Assembly: GCF_000826105.1 (NCBI RefSeq)
Contig: NZ_CCYK01000006.1
Location: 930,001-994,000 of the forward strand
Reading direction: 5' to 3'
Origin: Pseudomonas massiliensis
GTDB lineage: Bacteria > Pseudomonadota > Gammaproteobacteria > Pseudomonadales > Pseudomonadaceae
DNA: 64,000 bases
Part shown: positions 18,893-27,646 of the stretch, in pieces
How positions within the stretch are numbered: the stretch's first letter is position 1
Layout of the letters: every line of letters starts with the position of its first letter
The notes under the pieces: model-generated
The model's database searches: none
What the model saw: only the letters and a program-made list of their open reading frames with translations
Told to the model about the DNA's origin: nothing
Made by a program: the position numbers and the translations under genes

Positions 18893-19710
18893 CTTTTGCG
18901 GGCCGCCTGGTACAGGGGCTGAACCTTGGGAATGGCGGCTTCCAGCGCGGCGATGCGATTGGCGCTGGAAGGGTGGGTACTGGTGAATTCGGGCGGTGCG
19001 CTGCCCGACTCGGCCGCGGTCATTTTTTTCCACAGGCTGATGGCCGCATTGGGGTCATAGCCTGCCCGGGCCGCCAGTTCCAGGCCCAGCAGGTCCGCTT
19101 CGTTTTCATTGGCGCGGCTGTTGGGCAGAGTAAGACTGTATTGCACCACGGTATCGGCCAGAGCCAGGCTGTCCTGGCTCAATCCCAGCAACGCCCCCGC
19201 GCCCGTACGGGCCATTTCGATGCCATAGGCCTTGGACATGGCCTCCCGACCATGCTCGCGCAAGGCGTGGGCGATTTCATGCCCCATCACTGCGGCCAGT
19301 TCGTCATCGCTGAGCTTGAGGGTGTCGATCAGGCCGGTGTACACGATGATTTTCCCGCCAGGCCCGCAGTTGGCGTTGAGCTCATCGCTCTTGATCACAT
19401 TCACTTCCCAGTTCCACTGAGCCGCGTCCGGTCGCAGTCTCGGGGCCTGGGCAATCAGGCGGTCAGCCACCGCCTGCACCCGCTTGGCTTCACTGCTGCC
19501 CTTGTCCAGCACACCCTTGCCTGAAGCCTCGGACAGGGTCTGCTGATAGGACTGGGCGTACATCTGGTTCACCTGCTCGGTGGAGAGCATGCTGAACATG
19601 TATTGCTTGCGCTCCACGCCTACGGCGTCGCCGCTGGTGGTATTGACCGCCTGGCAGGCCACGAGCAGCAGGCTGCTGGCCAGGACGGAGAGGATGAACG
19701 GTTTGCGCAT
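18889..19710 (-). CDS. M48 family metalloprotease lipoprotein
   Basis: This 273-aa envelope zinc protease has a lipobox SSLLLVACQ with Cys19. The zinc site HEIAH (144-148) and the downstream ligand Glu204 in NENEADLLG are both intact. It resembles LoiP/YcaL-type proteases that act on outer-membrane proteins; a quality-control role is inferred. The start at 19710 follows GGGAG and gives a lipoprotein signal, whereas the longer frame does not. Confidence 0.9.
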   Translation of the reverse strand: MRKPFILSVLASSLLLVACQAVNTTSGDAVGVERKQYMFSMLSTEQVNQMYAQSYQQTLSEASGKGVLDKGSSEAKRVQAVADRLIAQAPRLRPDAAQWNWEVNVIKSDELNANCGPGGKIIVYTGLIDTLKLSDDELAAVMGHEIAHALREHGREAMSKAYGIEMARTGAGALLGLSQDSLALADTVVQYSLTLPNSRANENEADLLGLELAARAGYDPNAAISLWKKMTAAESGSAPPEFTSTHPSSANRIAALEAAIPKVQPLYQAARKS

Positions 19711-19780
19711 GGAAGGCTCCCTGTGGCTACAGAGCGCCATGCTAGCAGCAAGGTAACAGGCTGGACACAATGTGCGGCTT

Positions 19781-20404
19781 TCACACTGCCGGCGTCAGGC
19801 ACTCCGGGGCATTGAGCTTGGGATCGTTGACCAGGTTGGCCAGCGGCCGCTCCAACAGCGGCGCTGGCGGCTGGGCCAGCAACGAATGCAGCCGGGGCAA
19901 GGGCATGTCAGGGTCCAGCCAGGCGGCCTGGCCCGCCTCGTCCAGAATGATGGGGCGGCGCTGGCTGGCCGCGGCCTGGGTGACGATGGCCATGCTCAAC
20001 CACACCTGCTCCTGCACAGGAAAAGCCTCCCAGACGGCAGCGAAATAGAGAAACGAGCCTTGGGCGGGAGTGAGCCAGTAAGGCCGCTTGCGCACCGCCC
20101 CCCGCCATTCGTAAAAGCCATTGGCCGGCACCAGGCAGCGCCGGGCGCGAAAGGCTTCGCGAAACATCGGCTGCTCGGCCAGGGTTTCGGCCCTGGCATG
20201 AGCGGGGGTCCGTGACATATCGGTCAACCAGGGCGGGGTAAGCCCCCAACGCGCCGGGGCCAGCGTGCGCGCATCCGCCTCGGCCCGCAGGATAAGCACC
20301 TGCTGGCCTGGGGAAATATTCCAATGGGCCTGGTGTCCTGCCGGGAAACCTGGCAGGCCAGCGAAGGCCGGAGCCCATCGGAACAACGCAAAACGACCGC
20401 ACAT
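19781..20404 (-). CDS. SRAP (YedK/HMCES-like) protein with altered active site
   Basis: This 207-aa protein has the SRAP fold of enzymes that crosslink to abasic sites in single-stranded DNA through Cys2. Cys2 (MCGRFALF), NISPGQQVL and Glu99 in GFYEW are present. The conserved Asn of the NARxET motif is His69 (HARAET), and the His of the HDRxP motif is Ser147 (SQRRP). Two of four catalytic positions therefore differ from E. coli YedK, so lyase or reversal activity may be changed. The start was chosen so that the nucleophile is residue 2 after Met removal. Confidence 0.85.
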   Translation of the reverse strand: MCGRFALFRWAPAFAGLPGFPAGHQAHWNISPGQQVLILRAEADARTLAPARWGLTPPWLTDMSRTPAHARAETLAEQPMFREAFRARRCLVPANGFYEWRGAVRKRPYWLTPAQGSFLYFAAVWEAFPVQEQVWLSMAIVTQAAASQRRPIILDEAGQAAWLDPDMPLPRLHSLLAQPPAPLLERPLANLVNDPKLNAPECLTPAV

Positions 20405-20420
20405 GCAAACGCACTCCAGC

Positions 20421-20684
20421 TCAGCACAACAGGGTACCTGGGTAACTGTCCGGCTCGTCGGCAGGCAGCACCAGTGCGGCATTGTACGCACCGATCAGCG
20501 ACCGCGCGCGCTCGGCCTGCTCGTCGGCCACCAGTAGCCCCAGCAAGCCAAGCGCGGGCAACTCCCCTACCCCGCCCACCAGATGGCGGCCGCTCAGGTG
20601 GGCCTGGATACCTTCATTGCCAAGCATGCTGAGCAGCATCTCGGCTTCCAGCAAGGTCTCGGGTTCGTAGATACGACGCATCAT
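20421..20684 (-). CDS. DUF2007 domain small protein
   Basis: This 87-aa protein begins MMRRIYEPETLLEAEML and carries the DUF2007 (putative signal-transducing) domain with the GIQAHLSGRHL core. The function is not established. Its start overlaps the stop of the upstream CPXCG gene by four bases (ATGA), so the two are translationally coupled. Either of two adjacent ATGs could be used. Confidence 0.78.
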   Translation of the reverse strand: MMRRIYEPETLLEAEMLLSMLGNEGIQAHLSGRHLVGGVGELPALGLLGLLVADEQAERARSLIGAYNAALVLPADEPDSYPGTLLC

Positions 20685-20863
20685 TCGTTCTCACCGCGCA
20701 CGTCCAGCGACCAGCGCTCGCCATCGGTGACCAGGTGGAATTCCAATGGCCGGCAGCACACCGGGCAATCTTCGATGTAAGCCTGCTCTCCGGCGGAGAG
20801 GTCCAGCACCGCTTCCACGATTTCGCCACAGCATGGGCATTGGTACCGCTCGGTTTCCAGCAT
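20681..20863 (-). CDS. CPXCG motif cysteine-rich protein
   Basis: This 60-aa protein has two cysteine clusters, CPCC (residues 9-12) and CPVCC (33-37), a likely zinc ribbon of the CPXCG family. The role is unknown. It is first of a two-gene unit with the DUF2007 gene and is divergent from the acyltransferase gene 74 bp away. Confidence 0.82.
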   Translation of the reverse strand: MLETERYQCPCCGEIVEAVLDLSAGEQAYIEDCPVCCRPLEFHLVTDGERWSLDVRGENE

Positions 20864-20937
20864 CGGGCTACCCCTGCAAGTTATGCGTATAATGGTGAGC
20901 TTGTTTATAACCCTAGCCGTTTCCTACAAGAGAACAT

Positions 20938-22107
20938 ATGGGCGAATTCGATGCCATCCGGCCCTACGATGATTCCGAGGTCAAAGCTGTCCTGAGCCGC
21001 CTGCTGGGCGATCCGGCCTTTCTGGACATCCTCACCCGCTTTCGCTTTCCCCGCTTCGCCAATACCCTGGGCTGGGCGCTGCGGCCGATGATCGCGCGCA
21101 AGCTGCGCCGTGAGTTCGCCGGCATCGAAAGCGTGGCAGCCTTGCAGGACAAGGTCGAACTCTATGTGGACCATACCATCGAGCGCGCCACCGATGGGGT
21201 GACCTATACCGGCGTGGAGCAGTTGCAGCGCGGCAGTGCCTACCTGTTGTTGGCCAACCACCGCGATATCGTGATGGACCCGGCGTTCGTCAACTATGCC
21301 GTGTACCACGCCGGCCTGCCGACCCCGCGCATCGCCATCGGCGACAACTTGCTGCAAAAGCCCTTCGTCAGCGACCTCATGCGTCTGAACAAGAGTTTCA
21401 TCGTGCACCGCTCGCTCACGGGACGGCGGGAGAAACTGGCGTCCTATCAATTGCTGTCGGCCTACATCAACCATTCCCTGCGCACCGACTGCCAGTCGGT
21501 ATGGATCGCCCAGGCCGAGGGGCGTGCGAAGGACGGCGACGACCGTACCGATTCGGCGATCCTCAAGATGTTCCACATGAGCCGCAAGGACGAACCCTTC
21601 GCCGAGGTGATTCGCTCCCTGAACCTGACACCGGTGTCCATCAGCTACGAATACGACCCCTGCGACCTGGCCAAGGCTCGGGAGCTGTACATTCGCTCGA
21701 CTACCGGCGGCTACGTGAAAGCGCCCGGGGAAGACGACATCAGCATCGCCCAGGGCATCACCGGCTACAAGGGGCGGGTGCATATCAATTTCTCCGCTCC
21801 CATTACCACCGCATTCGAGGATGCGCGGTTGCTGGCAGCGGAAATCGACCGCTGCGTGCTGGGCGGCTACCGCCTGTTCCCGGTTCATTACCTGGCCTAT
21901 GCCCAGTGGGAGGGCGCGGATCCGACGCTGGCAGTGCCGACCGCGGACCGTCTGTTCGGGCGGGATGAGCTGGAAAAGGCCCAGGCGGAGTGGGAACGTC
22001 GGCTGCAAGCCTGCCCCGAGGAACATCGCCCCTGGCTGGTCGCCCAGTATGCCTGCCCTGTGCGCAACCAGTACCGGGTCAAGGCCGACCTACCGTTGGA
22101 CAGCTGA
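20938..22107 (+). CDS. 1-acyl-sn-glycerol-3-phosphate acyltransferase family protein
   Basis: This 389-aa protein belongs to the PlsC-like acyltransferases of phospholipid synthesis. It contains the catalytic NHRDIVMDP motif (residues 107-115) and the glycerophosphate-binding block AEGRAKDGDDRTD. It is longer than PlsC and lacks obvious membrane helices, so it may be a peripheral membrane enzyme. The acyl donor and acceptor are unproven. The start at 20938 lies just after AAGAGAAC. Confidence 0.85.
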   Translation: MGEFDAIRPYDDSEVKAVLSRLLGDPAFLDILTRFRFPRFANTLGWALRPMIARKLRREFAGIESVAALQDKVELYVDHTIERATDGVTYTGVEQLQRGSAYLLLANHRDIVMDPAFVNYAVYHAGLPTPRIAIGDNLLQKPFVSDLMRLNKSFIVHRSLTGRREKLASYQLLSAYINHSLRTDCQSVWIAQAEGRAKDGDDRTDSAILKMFHMSRKDEPFAEVIRSLNLTPVSISYEYDPCDLAKARELYIRSTTGGYVKAPGEDDISIAQGITGYKGRVHINFSAPITTAFEDARLLAAEIDRCVLGGYRLFPVHYLAYAQWEGADPTLAVPTADRLFGRDELEKAQAEWERRLQACPEEHRPWLVAQYACPVRNQYRVKADLPLDS

Positions 22108-22188
22108 CAGCCCGCCGTCATACAACGGTCATCGAAGCCCGTCAGGCTGTGCGACCACATTGGAACCACAGTTCGACGGAGCCCCGGC

Positions 22189-22395
22189 ATGCTGCACGCC
22201 CACAACCAGGATCGCCTCTACCTCATTACCCCCAGCGAGGAGCAGGAAGCGCTGATCGATGGCCTGGCGGTCAATGTGCAGGATTCCGGCTGGCTGGTCT
22301 ATTGCGCCCTGGGGGGCCGGGCGCATCGGCACTGGCCTGAGGTGGATGCCGAGACCGGAATCAGTTTGCTGGACTGGCGCATCGAGGCGGCATGA
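22189..22395 (+). CDS. Conserved small hypothetical protein
   Basis: This 68-aa acidic protein starts at ATG 22189 behind GGAG. I recognise it only as a small protein conserved in pseudomonads. There is no signal peptide, membrane helix or metal motif. It lies 81 bp after the acyltransferase gene and may be cotranscribed. Confidence 0.65.
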   Translation: MLHAHNQDRLYLITPSEEQEALIDGLAVNVQDSGWLVYCALGGRAHRHWPEVDAETGISLLDWRIEAA

Positions 22396-22532
22396 CCAGG
22401 AGCGCCAGCGGAGCCGGCGAATGTTCAGCTCACTGCCAGTCGCCAGCTGCCGCTAGCTGCCACAAGGAACAGGCATTGAAGATCGAGAAGGCCGCCGCCT
22501 CTGCTGCTTGAGCTGCCCGTTCCCCCTCCCGC

Positions 22533-23117
22533 TTACTGCGACAGTTTCTGGCCGATGGTCGGATCCTTGAACAGGCGAGTCAGTGCGTCGCTCAGAACAT
22601 CACCTACCAGCTTGTTGTTGGTTTCCTGGTTCGGGGCCATGCCGAAGCGTTGATCCAGCGACGCCGAATAGCGCCCGGTGTAACGACCACTGGCGTTCTG
22701 CACGTCAGCGCGGAAGGTGGCGCCAATGGTGGCTTCGGTCACGTACATCTTGTCCTTGGGCGATTGGTACTTCAGGTCGGCCAGGGTGATGGTCAGCTGC
22801 GGTGCGTTATAGGCGCTGGCATTGGGCGTGAAGCCCAGCAGGCGCACTGCGGCTTCGGCCTGCGCCTGCAACTTGGGCAGCAGATCGGCGCCATTGACCG
22901 AGACCGCGCTGGTATCCGGATACAGCCCGCCACGAGTGCCCAGAGTCGGCGAAGGTCGGCCATCGACCACCCGAACCACTACCGGTTGGCCGTGACCCAC
23001 GGGCGCGAGCTGCTCGCTGATTCGCGGCTGCGGGTTGAGTTGCTGAGGGCTATTGGCGCAGCCCGCCAGGGCCAGGGCGGAGGCAGCGATCAAACCGAAC
23101 AACAGACGTGGCAACAT
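22533..23117 (-). CDS. YajG family lipoprotein
   Basis: This 194-aa outer-membrane-type lipoprotein has a lipobox LALAGCAN with Cys20. The YajG domain covers most of the mature protein (VVVRVVDGRPSPTLG and NKLVGDVLSDALTRL). Its cellular role is unclear. It is a single gene convergent with the small hypothetical protein and divergent from mqo. Confidence 0.85.
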   Translation of the reverse strand: MLPRLLFGLIAASALALAGCANSPQQLNPQPRISEQLAPVGHGQPVVVRVVDGRPSPTLGTRGGLYPDTSAVSVNGADLLPKLQAQAEAAVRLLGFTPNASAYNAPQLTITLADLKYQSPKDKMYVTEATIGATFRADVQNASGRYTGRYSASLDQRFGMAPNQETNNKLVGDVLSDALTRLFKDPTIGQKLSQ

Positions 23118-23840
23118 GCGCAGGATCTCCAGAAATAGGCACGAGGCGCCAGTATAACGAAACGCCAGTCACTGCTCATCAAAAGGCCGGCGCGCCAGAT
23201 AAAACCAGGGCACCGACCGATGCTCGATGATTGTTGTTCAGACAGTGGTGAACTTTTACCGGTTCCAGCAGCTATTTTCCCCCGTAGATCGCTATAATCT
23301 GGCCCCGATTATAAGGATGTCTCCTGATCGGGCCCCGCTGCCTTGCCGACACTCATCGTCGCTTTCCAGCGCCATCGACAGAGAGGCCTCCACGGGTCGG
23401 TGGCGCGGTGTGCCTGCATCCGCCACACGACCTCGGAGCCTGGCCCTCGCGGCCGTGCTCCCTTTGAGGTTCAAGACTCCAAAAGAGCGTGGAAAACACA
23501 CGGTTTTCACAACTTCACGAGAGTGTGGCGAGCAAAAAATGAACAACATTGCGTCAGCAAGCAAAGCCTTAACGTTCCCGTTTCAGTCATCACGCCGGGG
23601 TATGCCTTCCCGGTGATCCACTCCCGCCGCCCTCGCCTTGGACCATTGGTCTATTGCCCCCGGCCTTCGCCCATGCGTACATGGGCGCATTGCCGGGGTC
23701 TGAGGCGCAGGGCAGCGTGAGCGCAGAAGAATCGGCCATGGCCGCCGGAGCCTCCCTGCCTCCCCGCCTCGATGCGGGCCTGCGGAGCAACCGTGATCCT
23801 TGGCTGTCTATTTGATGCAGAAGATTTTGGAGATGCGTTA
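23118..23840. other. 723-bp gap holding a long structured mqo leader
   Basis: TATAAT at 23293-23298 is a good -10 candidate, though no matching -35 was found. If used, it gives an mqo leader of about 530 nt. A 25-codon frame (23539-23616) is present but its ribosome site is poor. Hairpins are listed separately. No convincing gene was found on either strand. Confidence 0.5.
23658..23698 (+). promoter_or_regulatory. Strong two-part hairpin in the mqo leader
   Basis: CCCCGGC (23658-23664) pairs with GCCGGGG (23692-23698), and GCCCATG (23669-23675) pairs with CATGGGC (23680-23686) around loop CGTA. No T-run follows. It is a candidate regulatory RNA structure about 140 nt before mqo. Confidence 0.45.
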
Positions 23841-25352
23841 ATGGCGCAGAACGAAGCAGTCGACGTGGTCCTGGTCGGGGCCGGTATCATGAGCGCCACC
23901 CTCGCGGTGCTGCTCAAGGAGCTCGACCCCACGCTGCGGCTGGAAGTGGTCGAAGCAATGGATTCCGGCGCGGCGGAAAGTTCCAACCCCTGGAACAACG
24001 CCGGTACCGGGCATGCAGGCCTCTGCGAACTGAACTACACGCCGCAGGCCGCGGACGGCTCCATCGATATCAAGAAAGCGGTGCAGATCAATACCCAGTT
24101 CGAAGTCTCCAAGCAGTTCTGGGCCTACCTCACCGGCAAGGGTGCCATCCCTTCGCCCAAGGCGTTCATCAACCCGGTTCCGCACCTGAGCTACGTGGCC
24201 GAAAGCGGTATTGCCTACCTCAAGAAGCGCTACGAGAGCCTCAAGCCTCACCACGCGTTCGCCGAGATGGAGTACACCGAGGACCACGCCAGGTTGGTGG
24301 AATGGATGCCGCTGATGATGGACGGCCGCCCCACGACCGAGCGACTGGCGGCGACCCGTGTGGCCAAGGGTACTGACGTCAACTTCGGTGCCTTGACCAA
24401 CCTGCTGCTGGCCCATCTGGCAAGCACCAGCGACGCTCAGGTCAAGTATTCCAAGAAGGTCGTCGGCCTGCACCGCCGCAACGGTGGCTGGACCCTGGAC
24501 GTCAAGGACGTGCACAGCGGCAACACCCGCCAGCTCGATGCCCGCTTCGTTTTCCTTGGCGCCGGTGGCGCCGCGCTGCCGTTGCTGCAGATGTCGGGCA
24601 TCGAGGAAAGCAAAGGCTTCGGTGGCTTCCCCGTCAGCGGCCAGTGGCTTCGCTGCGATAACCCGGAAATCGTCAACCGGCACCAGGCCAAGGTCTACAG
24701 CCAGGCGGCGGTAGGCTCGCCTCCCATGTCGGTACCGCACCTGGATACCCGAGTCGTGGATGGCAAGAAGTCGCTGTTGTTCGGGCCCTATGCCGGTTTC
24801 ACTACCAAGTTCCTCAAGCACGGCTCGCTGATGGACCTGCCATTGTCGGTACGCATGGGCAATATCGGCCCCATGCTGGCCGTGGCGCGGGACAACATGG
24901 ACCTGACCAAGTACCTGGTGAGCGAAGTGATGCAGTCCATGGAACAGCGCCTGGAGTCCCTGCGGCGCTTCTATCCAGAAGCCAGGGCCGAGGACTGGCG
25001 CCTGGAAGTGGCCGGGCAGCGGGTGCAGATCATCAAGAAGGATCCGAAGAAAGGCGGTGTGCTGCAGTTCGGCACCGAGCTGGTCTCGGCCAGGGATGGC
25101 TCGCTGGCCGCCTTGCTCGGCGCCTCTCCTGGCGCCTCCGTGACGGTGTCGATCATGCTGGAGCTGATCGAGCGCTGCTTCCCCGAGCAGTACCGCTCCC
25201 AGGCCTGGACCGACAAGCTCAAGGAAATCTTCCCTGCGCGGGAGAAGGCGCTGGCGACCGATGCCGCCCTATACCGGGAGGTGTTCGACCGCAACAACGC
25301 CAAGCTGGACCTGGCCTCCGCCGGCCAGGCGGACGGCGAGCGCTACGCCTGA
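23841..25352 (+). CDS. mqo: Malate:quinone oxidoreductase
   Basis: This 503-aa FAD enzyme at the inner membrane oxidises malate to oxaloacetate and passes electrons to quinone in the TCA cycle. The dinucleotide-binding motif [10 protein letters not shown] starts at residue 13, and the family blocks [20 protein letters not shown] and [17 protein letters not shown] are intact. The start at 23841 has GGAG upstream and matches the family N-terminus; the frame extends 69 bases above it without similarity. Confidence 0.96.
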   Translation: MAQNEAVDVVLVGAGIMSATLAVLLKELDPTLRLEVVEAMDSGAAESSNPWNNAGTGHAGLCELNYTPQAADGSIDIKKAVQINTQFEVSKQFWAYLTGKGAIPSPKAFINPVPHLSYVAESGIAYLKKRYESLKPHHAFAEMEYTEDHARLVEWMPLMMDGRPTTERLAATRVAKGTDVNFGALTNLLLAHLASTSDAQVKYSKKVVGLHRRNGGWTLDVKDVHSGNTRQLDARFVFLGAGGAALPLLQMSGIEESKGFGGFPVSGQWLRCDNPEIVNRHQAKVYSQAAVGSPPMSVPHLDTRVVDGKKSLLFGPYAGFTTKFLKHGSLMDLPLSVRMGNIGPMLAVARDNMDLTKYLVSEVMQSMEQRLESLRRFYPEARAEDWRLEVAGQRVQIIKKDPKKGGVLQFGTELVSARDGSLAALLGASPGASVTVSIMLELIERCFPEQYRSQAWTDKLKEIFPAREKALATDAALYREVFDRNNAKLDLASAGQADGERYA

Positions 25353-25399
25353 CCCCAGGCGCGCCGCTTCGGTCCAGGCTGAAGCGGCGCCAGGCGGGT

Positions 25400-25693
25400 T
25401 TATGCCGAAGTCGCCGCCTTGCGAACGATCTCGATGTATTCCTCGGCATTGCGCTGGTCCTGGATCTGCGCGATGAAGTCCTGCCCCCGCGCATCCTTGG
25501 CGTTGAGGTCATAGCCGGCCTCAACGAAAAAGCCCACGAAGCGCTCGAAGTCGTCCACCCGCAGCCCACGATAAGCTTTCACCAGCTTGTGCAGCGAAGG
25601 CGGCGTATCGTCGGCGGGTTCCACGCCCAGGAACAGCTTGATCTGCTCATCGCCGATCTCGTCTCCGATGAGTTGCTTCTTGTCTTTACGCAT
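25400..25693 (-). CDS. PA4642 family protein
   Basis: This 97-aa hydrophilic protein begins MRKDKKQLIGDEIGDEQ. I recognise the PA4642 family, which is small and of unknown function. The second half (VDDFERFVGFFVEAGYDLNA) is predicted helical. The start follows AAGGTGAA. It is convergent with mqo. Confidence 0.82.
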   Translation of the reverse strand: MRKDKKQLIGDEIGDEQIKLFLGVEPADDTPPSLHKLVKAYRGLRVDDFERFVGFFVEAGYDLNAKDARGQDFIAQIQDQRNAEEYIEIVRKAATSA

Positions 25694-25753
25694 TGCCTGT
25701 TCACCTTGTGGATAACCCGAGGGGCGGCAGTGTACCGCCGGCCCTCCCCAGGC

Positions 25754-26227
25754 TCAACGGACCTTGACGGCCCCTGTATGCAGGTCGGCCCAGACATGGC
25801 CGTTGGGGTAAGTGAGAAACTGCACATACACCTGGTCGTTGCGTAGCATGTCCATGAGCACGCGGTACTGGTTCAGTGGATAGCTCAGGCTCAGTACACG
25901 GGTTTGTTCGTCGAACGTCGGCCGCTTCAGGCTTTTGCTCTCGGCGTCGAAGGTGACAATCACCAGGTTGAGGGTAGTGCCCTTGCTCAGCGGCTTGCCT
26001 TTGAGTCGCAAGGCCACGGGGGCAGTGACCGGTATCGGCTGCTGGTTGGAAAGGCGCTGGTTGCCGGCCACCAGGCTGAACTCTGTGACCTGAAGCAACT
26101 GTTGCTGCTCCGGCTCGCCTTGGCGAAGCCCCTGGTCGTCCGGCGGCAGGTACTGTTCATGCAGCGGCGCGGCCGCCAGGGGCATCGAACAGGCAAGCAT
26201 CAGCAAGGCGGGAAGAACGAGGCGCAT
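25754..26227 (-). CDS. Conserved exported hypothetical protein
   Basis: This 157-aa protein has a clear signal peptide (LVLPALLMLACSMPLAAA). The Cys in the signal is not a good lipobox, so a soluble periplasmic protein is more likely. The mature part has beta-type alternation and no motif that I recognise. It sits between the PA4642 gene and hpt on the same strand, with 60-70 bp gaps. Confidence 0.72.
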   Translation of the reverse strand: MRLVLPALLMLACSMPLAAAPLHEQYLPPDDQGLRQGEPEQQQLLQVTEFSLVAGNQRLSNQQPIPVTAPVALRLKGKPLSKGTTLNLVIVTFDAESKSLKRPTFDEQTRVLSLSYPLNQYRVLMDMLRNDQVYVQFLTYPNGHVWADLHTGAVKVR

Positions 26228-26296
26228 GGCAGGCTCCGAAGCGAGGCCTGCCACTGTAACACCATCACCGCTGCCGAAGGATAGGCTGCGCCGGCC

Positions 26297-26854
26297 CTAC
26301 AGGCCCTGGACCGCGTAGATCCCGGCGGCGTTGCGCCAGTAGCCTTTGTAGTCCATGCCATAGCCGAAGACGAAGCGGTCTACGCACGGCAGGCCAACGA
26401 AGTCCGCCTTCAGGTCCGGGCTGGCCTTGCGGTCATGCGCCTTGTCGATCAGCACTGCTGTATGCACGGCGCTGGCCCCGGCGTGACGGCAGAAATCGAT
26501 GATGGCGCTGAGGGTATGCCCCTCATCCAGAATGTCATCGATGATCAGCACATCACGATCGATGAAGGAGATTTCCGGCTTGGCTTTCCAGAACAGGTCG
26601 CCGCCACGGGTTTCGTTGCGGTAGCGAGTGGCGTGCAGGTAGCTGGCCTCGAGAGGGAAGTCCAGGTGGGTCAGCAGTTTGCCGGCGAAGATCAGCCCGC
26701 CATTCATCACGCAGAACACCACCGGGTTACGGTCAGCCAGGCGCGCGCAGATTTCCTGGCCCACGCGGGAAATGGCCGCTTCCACCTCGGCTTCGGTGTA
26801 CAGGCAGTCAGCCTCGCGCATGACTTGACGAATGTGCTCGAGATCTGCGGGCAT
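26297..26854 (-). CDS. hpt: Hypoxanthine-guanine phosphoribosyltransferase
   Basis: This 185-aa purine salvage enzyme converts hypoxanthine or guanine with PRPP to IMP or GMP. The PRPP-binding loop VLIIDDILDEGHTLSA is typical, and VFCVMNGGLIFAGKL is the N-terminal pyrophosphate loop region. The start at 26854 follows GGAGAG. It is divergent from upp, pairing purine with pyrimidine salvage. Confidence 0.9.
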   Translation of the reverse strand: MPADLEHIRQVMREADCLYTEAEVEAAISRVGQEICARLADRNPVVFCVMNGGLIFAGKLLTHLDFPLEASYLHATRYRNETRGGDLFWKAKPEISFIDRDVLIIDDILDEGHTLSAIIDFCRHAGASAVHTAVLIDKAHDRKASPDLKADFVGLPCVDRFVFGYGMDYKGYWRNAAGIYAVQGL

Positions 26855-26923
26855 GGCGCTCTCCAGGGGGGTCCGGGTAAAAGGCGGCAAAGGTACGCAT
26901 CCGGGCCGAACGAATCAAGGGTT

Positions 26924-26967
26924 TCTGGACTAACGTCCAGACATTGGACTGTGGATAGATTAATCTA
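26924..26967. promoter_or_regulatory. Two palindromes between hpt and upp
   Basis: TCTGGAC-TAAC-GTCCAGA (26924-26941) and the perfect 12-bp TAGATTAATCTA (26956-26967) lie in the 151-bp divergent gap. The first could be a hairpin or operator and the second an operator. No binding protein is suggested by the neighbours. Confidence 0.35.
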
Positions 26968-27005
26968 CCGCGCATTTTTCAGCCCCCCCTCGGAGATGTT
27001 TTCCC

Positions 27006-27644
27006 ATGCCCATTCGCGAAATCCGCCACCCGCTGATCCGTCATAAACTGGGATTGATGCGCCGTGCCGATATCAGCACCAAGAATTTTCGCGAGCTTGC
27101 ACAGGAAGTGGGTGCTCTGTTGACGTACGAGGCCACCAAGGACCTGCCTCTGGAAACCTATGAGATCGACGGCTGGTGTGGCCCGGTCCAGGCGGAGAAG
27201 ATCGCCGGCAAGAAAATCACCGTGGTGCCGATCCTGCGCGCCGGCATCGGTATGCTCGACGGTGTGCTCAGCCTGATCCCGGGCGCGCGGGTAAGCGCCG
27301 TCGGCGTGGCCCGCAATGAAGAAACCCTGCAGGCTCACACCTACCTGGAAAAACTGGCCACCGGCATCGAGGCCCGCCTGGCGATGATCATCGATCCCAT
27401 GCTGGCCACCGGCGGCTCCATGGTCGCCACCATCGACCTGCTCAAGAAAGCCGGCTGCAAGGACATTCGCGCCATGGTGCTGGTGGCCGCGCCCGAAGGC
27501 ATCGAGGCCGTGGAAAAAGCTCACCCGGACGTGCAGATCTACACGGCATCCATCGATCAGAAGCTCAACGAACACGGCTATATCATCCCCGGCCTGGGTG
27601 ATGCGGGCGACAAGATCTTCGGCACCAAGCAGAAGGACGCCTGA
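27006..27644 (+). CDS. upp: Uracil phosphoribosyltransferase
   Basis: This 212-aa pyrimidine salvage enzyme makes UMP from uracil and PRPP. The PRPP site [20 protein letters not shown] and the uracil-binding C-terminus ([16 protein letters not shown]) are intact. The stop is two bases before the ATG of uraA, so uptake and salvage of uracil form one operon. Confidence 0.96.
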   Translation: MPIREIRHPLIRHKLGLMRRADISTKNFRELAQEVGALLTYEATKDLPLETYEIDGWCGPVQAEKIAGKKITVVPILRAGIGMLDGVLSLIPGARVSAVGVARNEETLQAHTYLEKLATGIEARLAMIIDPMLATGGSMVATIDLLKKAGCKDIRAMVLVAAPEGIEAVEKAHPDVQIYTASIDQKLNEHGYIIPGLGDAGDKIFGTKQKDA

Positions 27645-27646
27645 GC

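Noticed and set aside
23227-23616. 129-codon frame upstream of mqo
   Set aside because: Its composition is not protein-like and it overlaps the TATAAT candidate; its last 25 codons remain only a weak leader-peptide possibility.
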